Source: Nicotiana tabacum (Eukaryota; Streptophyta; Magnoliopsida; Solanales; Solanaceae). Taken from it: DNA of 64,000 nucleotides. The DNA is taken from contig NC_134102.1 of NCBI RefSeq assembly GCF_000715075.1, forward strand, positions 43,781,348 through 43,845,347. The letters are read 5' to 3'. A model generated the notes under the pieces. The model saw only the letters and a program-made list of their open reading frames with translations, made no database searches and was not told the origin of the DNA. Below, one piece after another: positions 49,889 through 61,020 of the stretch; positions within the stretch are counted from its first letter, which is position 1, and each line of letters opens with the position of its first letter. A program made the position numbers and the translations under genes.

Positions 49889-51165
49889 TGTTAGTTCCCC
49901 AAGTACACACAAGTATACATGGCCGTCAAGTAATAAAGTGACTCGAAAGTCAGATGTCGAACCCATAGAGACTTAGATTAACCGTTAACTAAGCAAACTA
50001 AAATCAACTTACTGTCCAAGATGATCAAAAGTTTAACTTTTCTATTACAACTACTATTACGAAATTCAAACACGTAACCAAGAGAGATATAGATTTCAGG
50101 GTTGTGGTTGGTTTATCAATCCTATTGAATTCGTAATTACACCTGTTAATCCAAATTATCTATGATTGCTAGCTGACCGGATCGTTTATATAAATAACAT
50201 GTTCCCACAATACTATCTGTCTATCCATAATATATCAATCCTATATTCCTATGGTCTTGAATCTATCATGAATGAATACAATATGGTATTCAACTAAGCA
50301 AGACTGCTAGGTATATTCCTATCCTAACCGCGAAATCTTTCCCCGAGCCACGGGTTCAGAAACAAGTTCTATCCAATTCTACTCTAATCTAAGCACGACT
50401 TTCCCAAGCATAACATAGATAGTAAATAAAACTCAACTGCTGGCCAAACAATTAAGCAATTATACATTGAATTAGAGAAACAACAAAAGATGATAACTCG
50501 AATTAACGGTAATATAATTAATAAATTTCAATATTCATGACAACCACAACCCTAGAACATGAAGTTTAGCTCCACATAGACATGGTAGAAAAACAACAAA
50601 TCATCAAGAAAAAGTAAAGGTTACTAAGTTTGATGGAAGAAAGATGAAATCTGATGAATTTCGACCTCCTTTGTCCAATCACCAAGTCCAAACCAAACAG
50701 GAGACAAAATAGGTTTGAAACCCGGAACATACGAAGCACCTCGCAATGGACGGCGCCTCACGAGGCAACCTCTCCAGCGCGCTCCACCTCGCTTTAGCCT
50801 TGGTGGCGCAAGCTCAAACGCGAGCATTTTTGCTCGCCTCGCCAGACACTACTGCTTCGTTTCTCATTGTTGATTTGTTGCCTAACTTTACAAATTCACG
50901 TTTTCTCTTCTTTTTCAATAGACTTTTGTTTTTTTTTGTAATGTTAACTTTAATTCTTATATCTCCACTGATTAAATAATCATAACTCCATGCTTGTAAT
51001 ATATAAAATACACATAAAATCTCTACTTTGCTCTCAATTTCGTCTTCAACGTACCTACACATAAAATAAACACAATTAAGCACAAATATAGTATAGTTTA
51101 GCATTCAAGCCCCAAAATGTAAGGTAAGTAATGCACTAAAAATATAGAATTATAGCCAAACATCA
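49889..51165 (-). repeat. Athila LTR E (subtype 2), 5' LTR of the short element, TATA box lost
   Basis: 1277 bp. Compared with LTR D, a deletion of roughly 85-100 bp around 50675-50690 (CTTTGTCCAATCACCAAGTCC) removes the TATAAATAG promoter and its surroundings. CATAG follows the end. Confidence 0.85.
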
Positions 51166-51170
51166 CATAG

Positions 51171-51235
51171 TGGTATGCTCGGGCTAGGTATGGCACCGGG
51201 TGCCGGCCACGCCTCCCCAGGTTTGGTGCGTAACA
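51171..51235 (+). repeat. Outer element 3' LTR, 3' end
   Basis: Ends GGTGCGTAACA, the inverted partner of the TGTTACACCCC start. Matches 5740-5803. Confidence 0.8.
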
Positions 51236-52720
51236 GATATGTGCGGAAGGGCTTGCCAAAGTTTTGATTTGCGTGTTTTGAGGTAAGTAACACATCTAAA
51301 CTTTGATTTGAGGGTATTTAACCTTGAGAACCATGTTATGTGAAATATATTGGGTGACGTACATGCTAGGTGACGAGCGTGTGTGCGTGCACTGGTGTGT
51401 TCATGGTTTGGGAGGCCTTTCGTCTCTTACCAGGCTTGTTATGCTATCATATCATGTAATCCCTTTGTTTACTCTACTTGCTTGTTTATATGAATTGTGA
51501 TTCATATTAGACATGATGTCTATGTTATGTAATAACAGTTTTAGACTTGATAGGGCTATTCATGTTGTTTTTGAGTTTAATACCTTATTAGCACACATGT
51601 TCTCAGTCATGAAATTATATCCGTTTATGATATCTGTGTTTCAGTACTTTTTATTTAATGCCTCAAATGCTATTGAGTATTTGAGATGTGTTTATTTGAG
51701 ACTTGAATGGCAAATGACTGAGTTTGGGCCTTAGAGCCGGTTGGTACTGATTTTGAGGTGACGCGTATGCCAGGACCATAGTGGGCTAAGTGCTATTGTT
51801 TTGGGGCGACGAGTGCACCAGGCCTCACTATTGGGCTAAATGATTATGATTAGCGCTTAGGCATGATCCACCTTTTCGGAGTCTTACATGCCAGTTGAGG
51901 GCACAGGCACACTATTTTATATATGTGCTTTGATGATGGGCAGTTATGCCAGGCACCCGTACAATGCTAAGTGAAAATAAATGACGGATCCACTGTGATA
52001 CTGTTGATTAACATGTATACTTGACATGTAGGCATAGAGATGTACTTTCCTCATGCTAACTGATAATTGGCATGCTTTATCTGTGTTGGGCTTTATCTGT
52101 TATACTTGAAAGCATGCCTAAAATTTTGAAATGTGAACAAGCTAAACTTGATATCATTGAGCTACTATTTCTATGGTTTATCCTTCACATTATGAACTGC
52201 TATTGGTTATTGGTATTGGCATTTGCTATTGAGCTGAGCTCGTCACTGCTTTCAACCCAAGGTTAATGTTTCTACTTATTGAGTACATTGGGTCGGTTGT
52301 ACTCATACTACACTCTGCACTTCGTGTGCAGATCCAGATGCATCCAATCGAGGTGATATTTGGACTTGAGTTGTTGCCAGCTTTTGGGAGACTACGAGGT
52401 AGCTACCATATCATCTGCAGTCCTTGGAATTCTCTTTTTGTGATCTCTATCTTTACTATTCTTTTATTCAGACGGTTGTATTAGAGGATTTTGCTTGTAT
52501 CTTGTTATTCAGTAGTTCTCGTGTACTCGTTGACACTAGGTTTTGGGGTTAGTTATAGCAACATTATGGTTTTATTCTCAAATACTTTATGACATTCTTC
52601 TGTTGTTGAGTTATTAGACCATGTTTAATGATTTCATTACTATTATTATTATGTCATTGTTGGAATACCTAGCGGGTTGGGTTAGGTGTCATCGTGACTT
52701 GTGGATTTTGGATCATGACA
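51236..52720 (+). repeat. G1 5' LTR, 3' part
   Basis: About 1.5 kb ending GATCATGACA directly before the PBS. Carries GGTGACG(C/A)G-type short repeats (51340-51380, 51755-51800). Short frames inside are not supported as genes. Confidence 0.75.
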
Positions 52721-52723
52721 AGT

Positions 52724-52735
52724 TGGTATTAGAGC
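52724..52735 (+). other. G1 primer binding site, initiator Met tRNA
   Basis: TGGTATTAGAGC, one C-to-T change from the standard TGGTATCAGAGC. Confidence 0.85.
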
Positions 52736-52921
52736 ACTAGGTTGCTTAGGTCTCACGAGTCACGAGCAAGTCTAGTTGAGGCTTGCGGGTCTGCACGGAG
52801 ACATTTGTACTTATCTTCGAGAGGCTATCAAACTATTAGGAAACTTCACTTTCTTGCATTCTTATCGTGCGAATTTGTTATTTCGGAAGTTTTAACCTTG
52901 ACTAATCTATTCTCTCACAAA

Positions 52922-54250
52922 TGGTGAGGACACATGCGACCAAATCAGGCGAACGACCACAGTACCACCAGCTAGGGCCGCGAGGGGTCGAGGTCGTAGT
53001 AGAGGTCAAGGTGTGGCTCCTACTACAGCTAGAGCAGACCTGTGGAGTAATTAGTTGCTCCAGGTGAGGAGCATGTACCAGATGTTGTTGGTCCGGTAGA
53101 GCAACTCAGGCACAAGTAGTGCCCATTGTAATCTTAGGCTTTCAGGATGCCTTAGCCCAGATTTTGACTGTGTGCACGAGCCTAGCTCTGGTGGATTCGG
53201 TTCCAGCTGCACAAGCCACTTCACAGGCCAGGGAGGTACCCAGACTCCCGTCACCCGTACTCCTGAGCAGCTAGCTCAGAGACTCCAGACACCGGAGGTA
53301 CTACCAACCCAACTGGTTGTTGCTACTTGGGCAGAGGTTGGCCCCCCTAAGTGGTGAAGAGCAGAAGAGATTGGAGCATTTCGGGAGGCTTAAGCTTCTA
53401 GAGTTCAGTGGGGAGGAGTCAGAGGATGCTCAGGACTTTATAGACAGGTGTTAGGGGATTCTTCGCACAACGGGTATTTTGGAGACTAGTGGAGCTGCAT
53501 TTACTACTATTAAGCTGACTGGGTAGCCTACAGATGGTGGCAGGCCTATGAGTTGAGCAGTCCATTTGGCACAACAACACTTACATGGCATGAGTTCTCA
53601 GTTCACTTCTTAGAGAAGTTTGTTCCACAGACTTGTAGAGAGGAGCTACGTAGAGATTTTGAGTAGCTGTGCCAAGGAGATTTGTCTGTGACTCAGTATG
53701 AGATGAGATTCACAAATTTGGCCTGTCATGCTATATGGTTGGTTCTATAAAGAGAGAGAGAGGATCAAGCGGTTCATTGATAGCCTCAACTATGGCCTAC
53801 ATTACAGTTTGGCATGAGAGGCCGAGATGGATGCTAGGTTTGACCAGGTGGTCGAGATTGCTAGGCGCTTGGAGTCAGTTCTCATACTTGAGCATGAGGA
53901 GCGGAGGGAAATAGGCCCCATGGATTTGGTGTTTTCAGTGGTACCTCATCTGGAGGTCAATCACATTACAACAAAGGTCTTCCTTACAAGCCCGCTCAGA
54001 TTGACCGTCCGGTTTATCATGGTGCATCATCTAGTCATGGTTCATATAGTACTCGCTCGAGTCAGTTGTCTTCCAGTGCACTTCCATCTCAGAGATCGTA
54101 CCATGCTCCATCAGTTCAGGGTTCATCAGTACTGAGTTCTTCTAGTGGCTACTCTAATTCTCGGGTCTGATGCAGGCCGCACTGTCATTTTTGGCTCGAG
54201 GTTGTTATGATTATGGAAAGTTGGGGCATGTGAGGAAGTATTGTCCCCGT
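52922..54250 (+). pseudogene. G1 gag (decayed)
   Basis: Starts MVRTHATKSGERPQ, like the MVRTRATRSG starts of plant chromovirus gag. Broken pieces follow in different frames: KLLEFSGEESEDAQDFIDRC (53390-53450), RIKRFIDSLNYGL (53760-53805), ARFDQVVEIARRLE (53830-53875). The zinc knuckle at about 54207-54248 reads CYDYGKLGHVRKYC, so the second Cys of CX2CX4HX4C is Tyr. Many stops and frameshifts; much more decayed than G2. Confidence 0.82.
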
Positions 54251-54840
54251 CATTACAGAGATCCAGTGTAGCAAAGAGGCCAGTCTATGACCCCTACACT
54301 AGTTACTACACCACCCGCTCATGGTGGAGGCTGTGCGGGTCGAGGTAGCCCCAGAGGGGGAGGTCAGACATGTGGTGGTCAAGCTCGACATTATGCTTTT
54401 CCTGCCAAGTTAGAGGCAGTGCTTCAGACGCAGTGATCACATGTATTGTTTCAGGGTGCCATGGGGATGCTTCAGTATTATTTGACCATGGTTCCACTTA
54501 TTCCTATGTGCCATCATACTTTGCTCGTTATTTGGATATGCCCCGTGATTCCCTACATATGTCTATCTATGTATCTATGTCGGTGGATGATTCTATTATT
54601 GTGGACCATATATATCAGTCGTGTGTGGTGACTACTGGGAGATTAGAGATGAGAGTTGATCTTTTACTGCTTAGCATTGTTGATTTTTTATGTGATTTTA
54701 GGCATGGATTGGTTGTCACCATGTCACGCTATTCTAGATTGTCATGCTAAGACCATAACAATGGCGATGCTAGGGTTGCCTAGGATTGATTGGAGAGGTT
54801 CCTTGGATTATGTTCCCACTAGAGTGATTTATATTTGAAG
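54251..54840 (+). pseudogene. G1 aspartic protease (decayed)
   Basis: The catalytic motif is VLFDHGSTYSYV at about 54478-54513, with the Asp kept but the usual D-S/P-G-S read as DHGS. The SYFARYLDMPRD and VVTTGRLEM segments follow in frame. A frameshift near 54690 moves the end of the domain (ILGMDWLSPCHAILDC) to another frame. Confidence 0.82.
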
Positions 54841-54849
54841 GCTCAACGG

Positions 54850-55457
54850 ATGGTTAAGAAGGGATATCCGGCATATTTGTCCGTTGTGAGGGATGTTAGT
54901 GTTGATACTCCTATCGTTGAGTCAGTTCTGGTAGTGAGTGATTTTCCATATGTGTTTCCTACACATCTGTCGGGCATTCCCTCCCAATAGGGACATTAAT
55001 TTTGATATTGACCTGGTGCCGGGCACTCAGTCCATCTCTATTCCTCCATATCTTATGAAACTAGGAAAGTTGAAGGAATTGAAGGAACAACATAAGGAGC
55101 TACTTGATAAGGAATTCATTAGGCCTAGTGTATCACCTTGGGGTGCACCAGTCCTGTTTGTGAAGAATAAGGATGGTACTATGCGGATGTGTATTGGTTA
55201 TAGACAGCTGAACAAAGTTAAAATTAAGAACAAGTACCCACTACCGCGCATGGATGACATATTTGATAAGCTTGAGGGTGCTAGAGTGTTCTCTAAGATT
55301 CATTTGAGGTCTCGGTATCACCAATTGAAGATTCGGGACACTGATATTTTGAAGATGGCATTCAGGCCCCGCAATGGGCAGTACAAGTTTCTTGTGATGC
55401 CTTTTGGGCTGACCAATGCCCTAGCAGCCTTCATGCATTTGATAAACAGTGTATTCC
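54850..55457 (+). pseudogene. G1 reverse transcriptase, N-terminal half, cut by G2
   Basis: Contains [20 protein letters not shown], the [25 protein letters not shown] blocks and motif A. Motif A reads [13 protein letters not shown], so the catalytic Asp is His and the next conserved Gly is Arg. [20 protein letters not shown] follows, and the frame runs into the G2 LTR at 55458 before the YxDD box. The rest of RT, RNase H and integrase should lie right of the window after G2. Confidence 0.88.
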
Positions 55458-57275
55458 TTTCACGACCCAAACCGATGGGCTGCGACGGGTGCCCGAATCC
55501 TATATGTCGAACATCCTTAAGCATGCGTTTAAGATATAAACATGAATATTGTACGTGAGGGAAACCTGCCCAAAATACATATATACATAAACATGCGGAA
55601 TACAGTGGGGCAAGCCGGCAAGGCTGCTATAGACAACTATATATCTAAAACTAAAAGCCAACAAGGCCACATACTATCAAACTGTACATAACTATCTACA
55701 GACCTCTAATAGAAATACAACTGTACAAAGACGGGACTGAGCCATGTCATACCCATATATGTATACAAGCATATCGTACCAAAATCAAAAGCAGATCCGG
55801 ATCAAGTGGAGCACGCCAACTCTCGCTAATTAAGGATCCTAAGAAAGGGGGCCGTCAGCTTGCCTACCTGCACCTGCGGGCATGAAATGCAGGTCTCGGG
55901 AACTAGGGCATCAGTACGAATAATGTATTGAGTATGTAAGGCATGAAAATCAGTACATAAGAGACATAGATGAAACATGGAATAAGGAATTCCACCTGTA
56001 AGTCTAAATAACTTTGCACATCCTGAAACAATTATAACATCATGCACGTGCATGTAAATGTCGTGTCATGCATAGGTATAGGTGTACATAACATCATCAA
56101 GCCTATGAGGGCATCCCATCATATCATCTCGGCCACTGTGGGCAAAATTATCAACATATACCAACTGATCAGGTGGTGGTGCGTATATAATGCCGTAACC
56201 TTTTCTCACATCCCATATATACATATAAATATGCGTATATAACATAATCTGGTTATGGGTCAATGTACCTGTATAAAAGAATGAAATGCATGAAAATATG
56301 TTAATAATCTCAACATTCCCTTCGAATAAACTTTATCAACTGGGTATTATTCAGAGACCCATGAACAGAAGATATAATAATATGTCAAATGGGGAATCAA
56401 AAACACAGAGACCACTAGTATTTCTATGAATAGGGTCGTTTATGAAAACTGTGTGTTTGCTTGTTTCTTCTTGTATCATTGGATCATGCCAAAAAGAAAG
56501 AAAAGAATAGCCTTAACATACCTGGAGTAGGGAAAAATTCGTATGATATTCTTGAGAAGGTTTACACTGTATTCCCTTAAAATTGCAAAATCTATGTTCG
56601 ATTTATAAAAGACCCGCACTCTTCTATGTTAGTTTCAGATTTCTTTCGATGTTGGCTTTAGGATGCATTTCGTTAGCTTCAGATTGTTTTCATGAAAAGT
56701 GTTTTCTAATCTCTCAAATGTTGAAGATATGAATCTTCTAATTTGTAAGATAAATATGTAGCCTTTTTGAAATTCAAGGCTTGTCTTTTAATTAGTTGCC
56801 ACCTAATCCCAACATGACTAATGAGTCATTGTTTTGGGTGGTGATTGCTGCCACATTTTTTTTGGGGGGAAGGGGGGGTTAATTCTTATCTTATAATTTA
56901 TTAATTAATTAGGTATTGTCCCGTTATCCGATAATTAACCAATTACCCACATAATTAAGAATTATCTCAAATTTCTTAAAATACTACTCATTTTTAATAT
57001 ACTTTATACATCATACTATCATGGTCATATGGTACCTTGTATGGTGCTAGTCCCTAAATATCGAGTATTATAGCTCGGACCGTATTTTATTCCAAATCGA
57101 CAACCTTTAACGAAACTCATTTTCTTTAATTCTTGTACCTTTTACCTTTCATGGAACTTACTTATCACTTGTTATAAATAGTATAAATACGTTAACCTCA
57201 AGATAATCTCATCCCCGAGTCTACGTCGATTAACTGAAGATTTAACTTTAACGTACGAAAACGCGAGATATAACA
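55458..57275 (-). repeat. G2 3' LTR
   Basis: 1818 bp. On minus it begins TGTTATATCTCGCG and ends ...GGGTCGTGAAA, with the terminal CA mutated to AA. It is nearly colinear with 62495-64000. Holds a T-run then G-run (about 56849-56877) of varying length in the two copies. Confidence 0.88.
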
Positions 57276-57288
57276 TCCTTCCCCCCTT
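57276..57288 (-). other. G2 polypurine tract
   Basis: Minus strand AAGGGGGGAAGGA directly before the LTR start. Confidence 0.85.
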
Positions 57289-57517
57289 AGAAACATTCGT
57301 CCTCGAATGTTTAACTCCCCAGGATGGATATATAACTTTGGCAGAGTCGCCTTTGTAACAATACTACTATGAACTCTTCCTGTAGAAACTCAATAATTCA
57401 ACACCACATAGGACCACAATCATCAATAACGACAATGGCCTCACACGACCAATGACAATAACTAAAACAAGAAGCCATAGACGTACCTTAAGGTTGTGAT
57501 GTCTCAGTCGGACCCCT

Positions 57518-58939
57518 CTACGGAGGAGGAAATAAGTAGGGATACCTAGACTTCATGTCTTCCTCGGCCTCCCAAGTCATTTCTTTCACATTGTTGTTTC
57601 TCCAAAGTACTTTCACCAAATCTACATCTTTAGTTCTCAATCTCCGAACCTGTCTGTCTAATATAGAAATGGGAGTTTCTTCATATGATAGCTGCTCTGT
57701 GACCTGAACGTCGTTAACTGACACAACTCTGGAAGGATCTCCGATGCATTTACGGAGCAGAGACACATGAAAGATTGGATGTCCAGTCTCCAAGTCTGAA
57801 GGCAAGTCTAACTCTTATGCTACCTGGCCTACCTTGCGTATGATCCTATATGGTCCAATGTACCGAGGGCTAAGTTTTCCCCTTTTTCCGAACCTCATAA
57901 TGCCTTTCATCGGTGATACCTTTAGGAATACCCAATCGTCAACCTGAAATTCCAAGTCTCGCCATCGATTATCCGCATAAGACTTCTGACGGCTTTGAGT
58001 TGCTAATAGCCTTTCCTATATAAGCTTAATTTTCTCAATTGCCTGCTGTACCAATTCTGGTCCTACTAACGTATTTTCCCCAACATTGAGACACCCTATA
58101 GGCGACCTACACTTTCATCCGTAAAGAGCTTCGTATGGAGCCATCTGAATACTGGAATGGTAGCTATTATTATATGCGAACTCAATAAGCAGCAGATGAT
58201 CATCCCAGCTACCCTTGAAGTCTATCACACAAGCTCGTAACATATTCTCAAGTGTCTGAATAATACGCTCAGCTTGTCCGTCTGTTTGGGGATGAAATGA
58301 TGTACTAAGACTTACCTGAGTCCCTAATCCTTTTTGGAAGGACTTCCAAAAGTTAGCTATAAATTGAGCTCCTCGGTCCGAGATAATAGAGACAGGGACA
58401 CCATGTAGTCATACTATCTCCTTAACATAAAGTCTTGCATAATCCTCTACGGAATATGTAGTCCTAACGAGCAGAAAATGGGCTAATTTTGTAAGCCTAT
58501 CAACAATCACCCATATATAATCGAACTTACGCTGGGTACGAGGTAAGCCTACGATGAAATCCATATTGATTACTTCCCACTTCCAATTCAGAATCTCTAT
58601 AGCCTGCAATAATCCACCAGGTTTTTGGTGCTCAATCTTGACCTGCTGACAGTTAGGGCACTGAAAAACAAACTCCGCTATATCCCTTTTCATTCCGTCC
58701 CACCAATATACCTCCCTGATATCATGATACATCTTTGTTGCTCCTGGATGGATAGAATAACGAGAACAGTAAGTTTCTCCCATAACATGCCGACGCAACC
58801 CTGTAACATTAGGAACACATAATCGTCCTCGATATATGAGGACCCCATCTTCTCTGATTTCAAACGGTGTCTTCTCCTTCTGAGGGGTGGTATCCCTATA
58901 ATGAACTAACATAGGATCCTCGTACTGGCGTTCCTTCAC
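57518..58939 (-). pseudogene. G2 integrase with chromodomain-like C-terminus (decayed)
   Basis: The zinc domain keeps SIHPG and CPNC, but its first His is Tyr (GETYCSRYSIHPG). The first catalytic Asp is in VINMDFIVGLP. A TGA just after 58409 stops the frame; the second Asp (SDRGAQF), Glu and the following linker continue in the same frame with at least two more stops. The last 95 codons (57518-57805) have FHVSLLRKCIGD, QLSYEETPISILDRQVRRLR and VLWRNNNVKEMTWE, the layout of a chromovirus chromodomain, which in the family targets insertion to heterochromatin. 57289-57517 is 3' non-coding. Confidence 0.9.
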
Positions 58940-60432
58940 TTCAGATACTAAAGAGGACGTTGCCGTATTCTGAATAGTAATTCCAATATCACCTGAGTCC
59001 AGTAACCGAACTCCAAGGCTAGCTAGCTGATGAATCTCATGAGCTATTCCCCTCTTTTCTGGCTATAAATATGACAGGCTACCCATAGATCTACGGCTGA
59101 GGGCGTCGGCTACTATGTTCGCCTTCCCCGGATGGTAAAAAATATCAATGTCATAGTCTTTAATTAGCTCTAACCATCTCCGTTGATGTAAATTCAATTC
59201 CTTTTGCTTAAAGATATACTGGAGGCTCTTATGATCCATATAGATATCAACATGAATGCCATACAAGTATTGCCTCCATATCTTTAGTGCATGAATCACC
59301 TCGGCTAACTCTAAATCATAGGTCGGGTAGTTTTTCTCATATTTTCTTAGTTGTCTAGAAGCATAAGCTATAACCTTACCATGCTGCATCAGTACATAAC
59401 CCAATCCAATGCTTGAAGCGTCACAATAGATAACATAACCATCGGTCCCTTCTAGGAGCATTAGAATCGGTGCTGAAGTTAATTTGTCCTTCAATGCCTG
59501 GAAACTCTGTTCGCACGCATCAGTCCACTGAAACTTTGCTCCCTGCTGAGTCAACTTTGTCAAAGGTGCTAAAAGGGAAGAAAATGCCTCTACAAATCTC
59601 CTGTAATAACCTGCCAAACCGAGAAAGCTACGAACCTCCGTCGGTATCGTGGGTCTAGGCCAAGTCTTTACTGCCTCAATCTTTTGTGTATCAACCCGGA
59701 TACCTTCACTCGAAATGATATGCCCAAGGAAAGCTACAGAGTTCAATCAGAATTCACATTAGAGAATTTTGCATACAACTTTCCTTTTTGTAGAACTTTG
59801 AGCACAGTACGCAAATGATCTGCATGCTCAGCCTCTGAACGAGAAGACACCAATATATCGTCGATAAATACAATTACGAACAGATCTAAAAAGGTCCTAA
59901 ACACACGGTTCATCAAATCCATGAGTACTGCTGGGGCATTGGTCAAACCGAACGACATAACACAAAACTCAAAGTGCCCGTATCTGGTCTTGAATGCTGT
60001 CTTCGGAATATCTTCCTCCTTAACCCTTACCTGATAGTACCCGGACCTCAAGTCTATCTTTGAAAAACACTTGACACCTTGCAACTGATCAAATAAATCA
60101 TCAATCCTCGAGAGCGGGTACTTATTCTTGATCGTTACCTTATTCAACTGTCAATAATCAATACACATCCGTAAGGAACCATCTTTTTTCCTCACAAATA
60201 ACACAGGTGCTCCCCACGGTGATGTACTAGGTCTAATAAAGCCTTTTTCAAGCAAGCCCTTTAGTTGTTCCTTCAACTCCTTCAGCTCTACGGGGGCCAT
60301 TCTATAGGGAGGAATAGATATTGGGTGAGTATCTGGTAGTAGGTCAATAGCAAACTTAATTTATCGCTCTAGCGGAAGACCCGGAAGTTCATCAGAAAAA
60401 ACATCAGGAAACTCATTAACCACAGGGATGGA
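58940..60432 (-). pseudogene. G2 reverse transcriptase-RNase H (decayed)
   Basis: RT motif [14 protein letters not shown] and the catalytic box FIDD are intact in 59743-60147. Upstream N-terminal RT (60148-60432) is in the same frame but has stops, including one just before [10 protein letters not shown] frameshift near 59745 shifts the connection and RNase H (59063-59746), which keeps CDASS, DLELAEV, MDHKSLQ and VADALSR. A TAG at 59060 ends it; an in-frame linker runs on to integrase. Confidence 0.92.
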
Positions 60433-61020
60433 CTAAATGGTTGATGACTCTACTTCCACATCCTGAACCTGAACTAAGTGATAAATAGAGACCATTCTGA
60501 TCATCTTCCTTGCCTTGAGATAGGAAATAAATCTACCTCTCGGCGACGCCGTATTACCTTTCCACTCCAAAACGGGTTCCCCTGGAAATTGAAATTGGAC
60601 TATCTTTGATCTACAGTCAACGTTGGCATGACAAGAAGCCAACCAATCCATACCCATTATAATATCAAACTCTACCATATCTAACTCGATTAGGTCCTCT
60701 ACGGTAGATCGACTATGAACCGCTATTATACAACCCCTATATACTCGCTTAACTACCACTGAGTCCCTAATAGGTGTAGATACCTCAAAAGGTTTAACCA
60801 ATTCAGGTTTTATTCCAAACTTACTAGCAACCAACGGAGTAACATATGATAAGGTGGAACCTGGGTCAATCAGTGCATATACATCATATGAGAAGACTGA
60901 TAATATACCTATAACAACGTCAGGCGATGACTCTTTATCCTGTCGTCCTGCCAACGCATAAATGCGGTTCTGAGGACCGCTCGAGCTAGATGCTCCGGCT
61001 CTGCCTCTATCACGACTCAT
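60433..61020 (-). pseudogene. G2 aspartic protease (decayed)
   Basis: 195 codons. The catalytic motif YALIDPGSTLSYV (residues 48-60) and the downstream IIMGMDWLASCHA are both intact. The frame differs from that of gag because of a frameshift just upstream of 61020, and it ends in a stop at 60430-60432 that continues in frame into RT. The domain itself looks undamaged. Confidence 0.88.

Larger units (their letters stand above)
34235..51165 (-). mobile_element. Athila-type Ty3/gypsy complex: five LTRs, two internal regions
   Basis: Order on the plus axis: LTR A (34235-35692), LTR B (35703-36997), gag-pol internal region (36998-44237), LTR C (44238-45651), LTR D (45662-47025), short internal region (47026-49888), LTR E (49889-51165). 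CATAG flanks the whole (34230-34234 and 51166-51170), so only the outermost ends show a target duplication. PBSs match tRNA-Asp, and the gag zinc knuckle (CELCGEGH) and protease context (LGASINLMPLSVFK) are Athila-like. A and C form one LTR subtype, B, D and E another. The layout needs recombination between related elements or an unusual double-LTR element. Confidence 0.82.
1..51235 (+). mobile_element. LARD-like non-coding LTR retrotransposon, heavily nested, 5' end outside window
   Basis: Sequence shows a PBS (5808-5819) just after an LTR end (5803), a polypurine tract (10481-10498) just before an LTR start (10499), and two LTR copies that match each other over what is visible. The 5' LTR pieces (1-172, 2730-3249, 5718-5803) align with 33514-34234 plus 51171-51235 in the 3' LTR. 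With the nested insertions removed, the 3' LTR is about 2.8 kb and the internal region 4.7 kb, so the intact element would be about 10.3 kb. No gag or pol motif is recognisable inside, which fits a large retrotransposon derivative (LARD) moved in trans. The 3' flank GATAT (51236-51240) is the expected target duplication; its partner is outside the window. It sits in the LTR of another gypsy element (G1). Confidence 0.8.
51236..55457 (+). mobile_element. Ty3/gypsy chromovirus G1, plus strand, truncated at both ends here
   Basis: Holds the 3' part of an LTR, a PBS, and decayed gag, protease and the N-terminal half of RT. The left part of its LTR was separated by the outer element, whose probable target copy GATAT is 51236-51240. 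The right part of pol is displaced beyond the window by G2. It is the oldest layer visible. Confidence 0.8.

Noticed and set aside
45662..51165. The D-E Athila element as an independent insertion
   Set aside because: Flanks AAACT (left) and CATAG (right) do not match, while the whole complex is flanked by CATAG.
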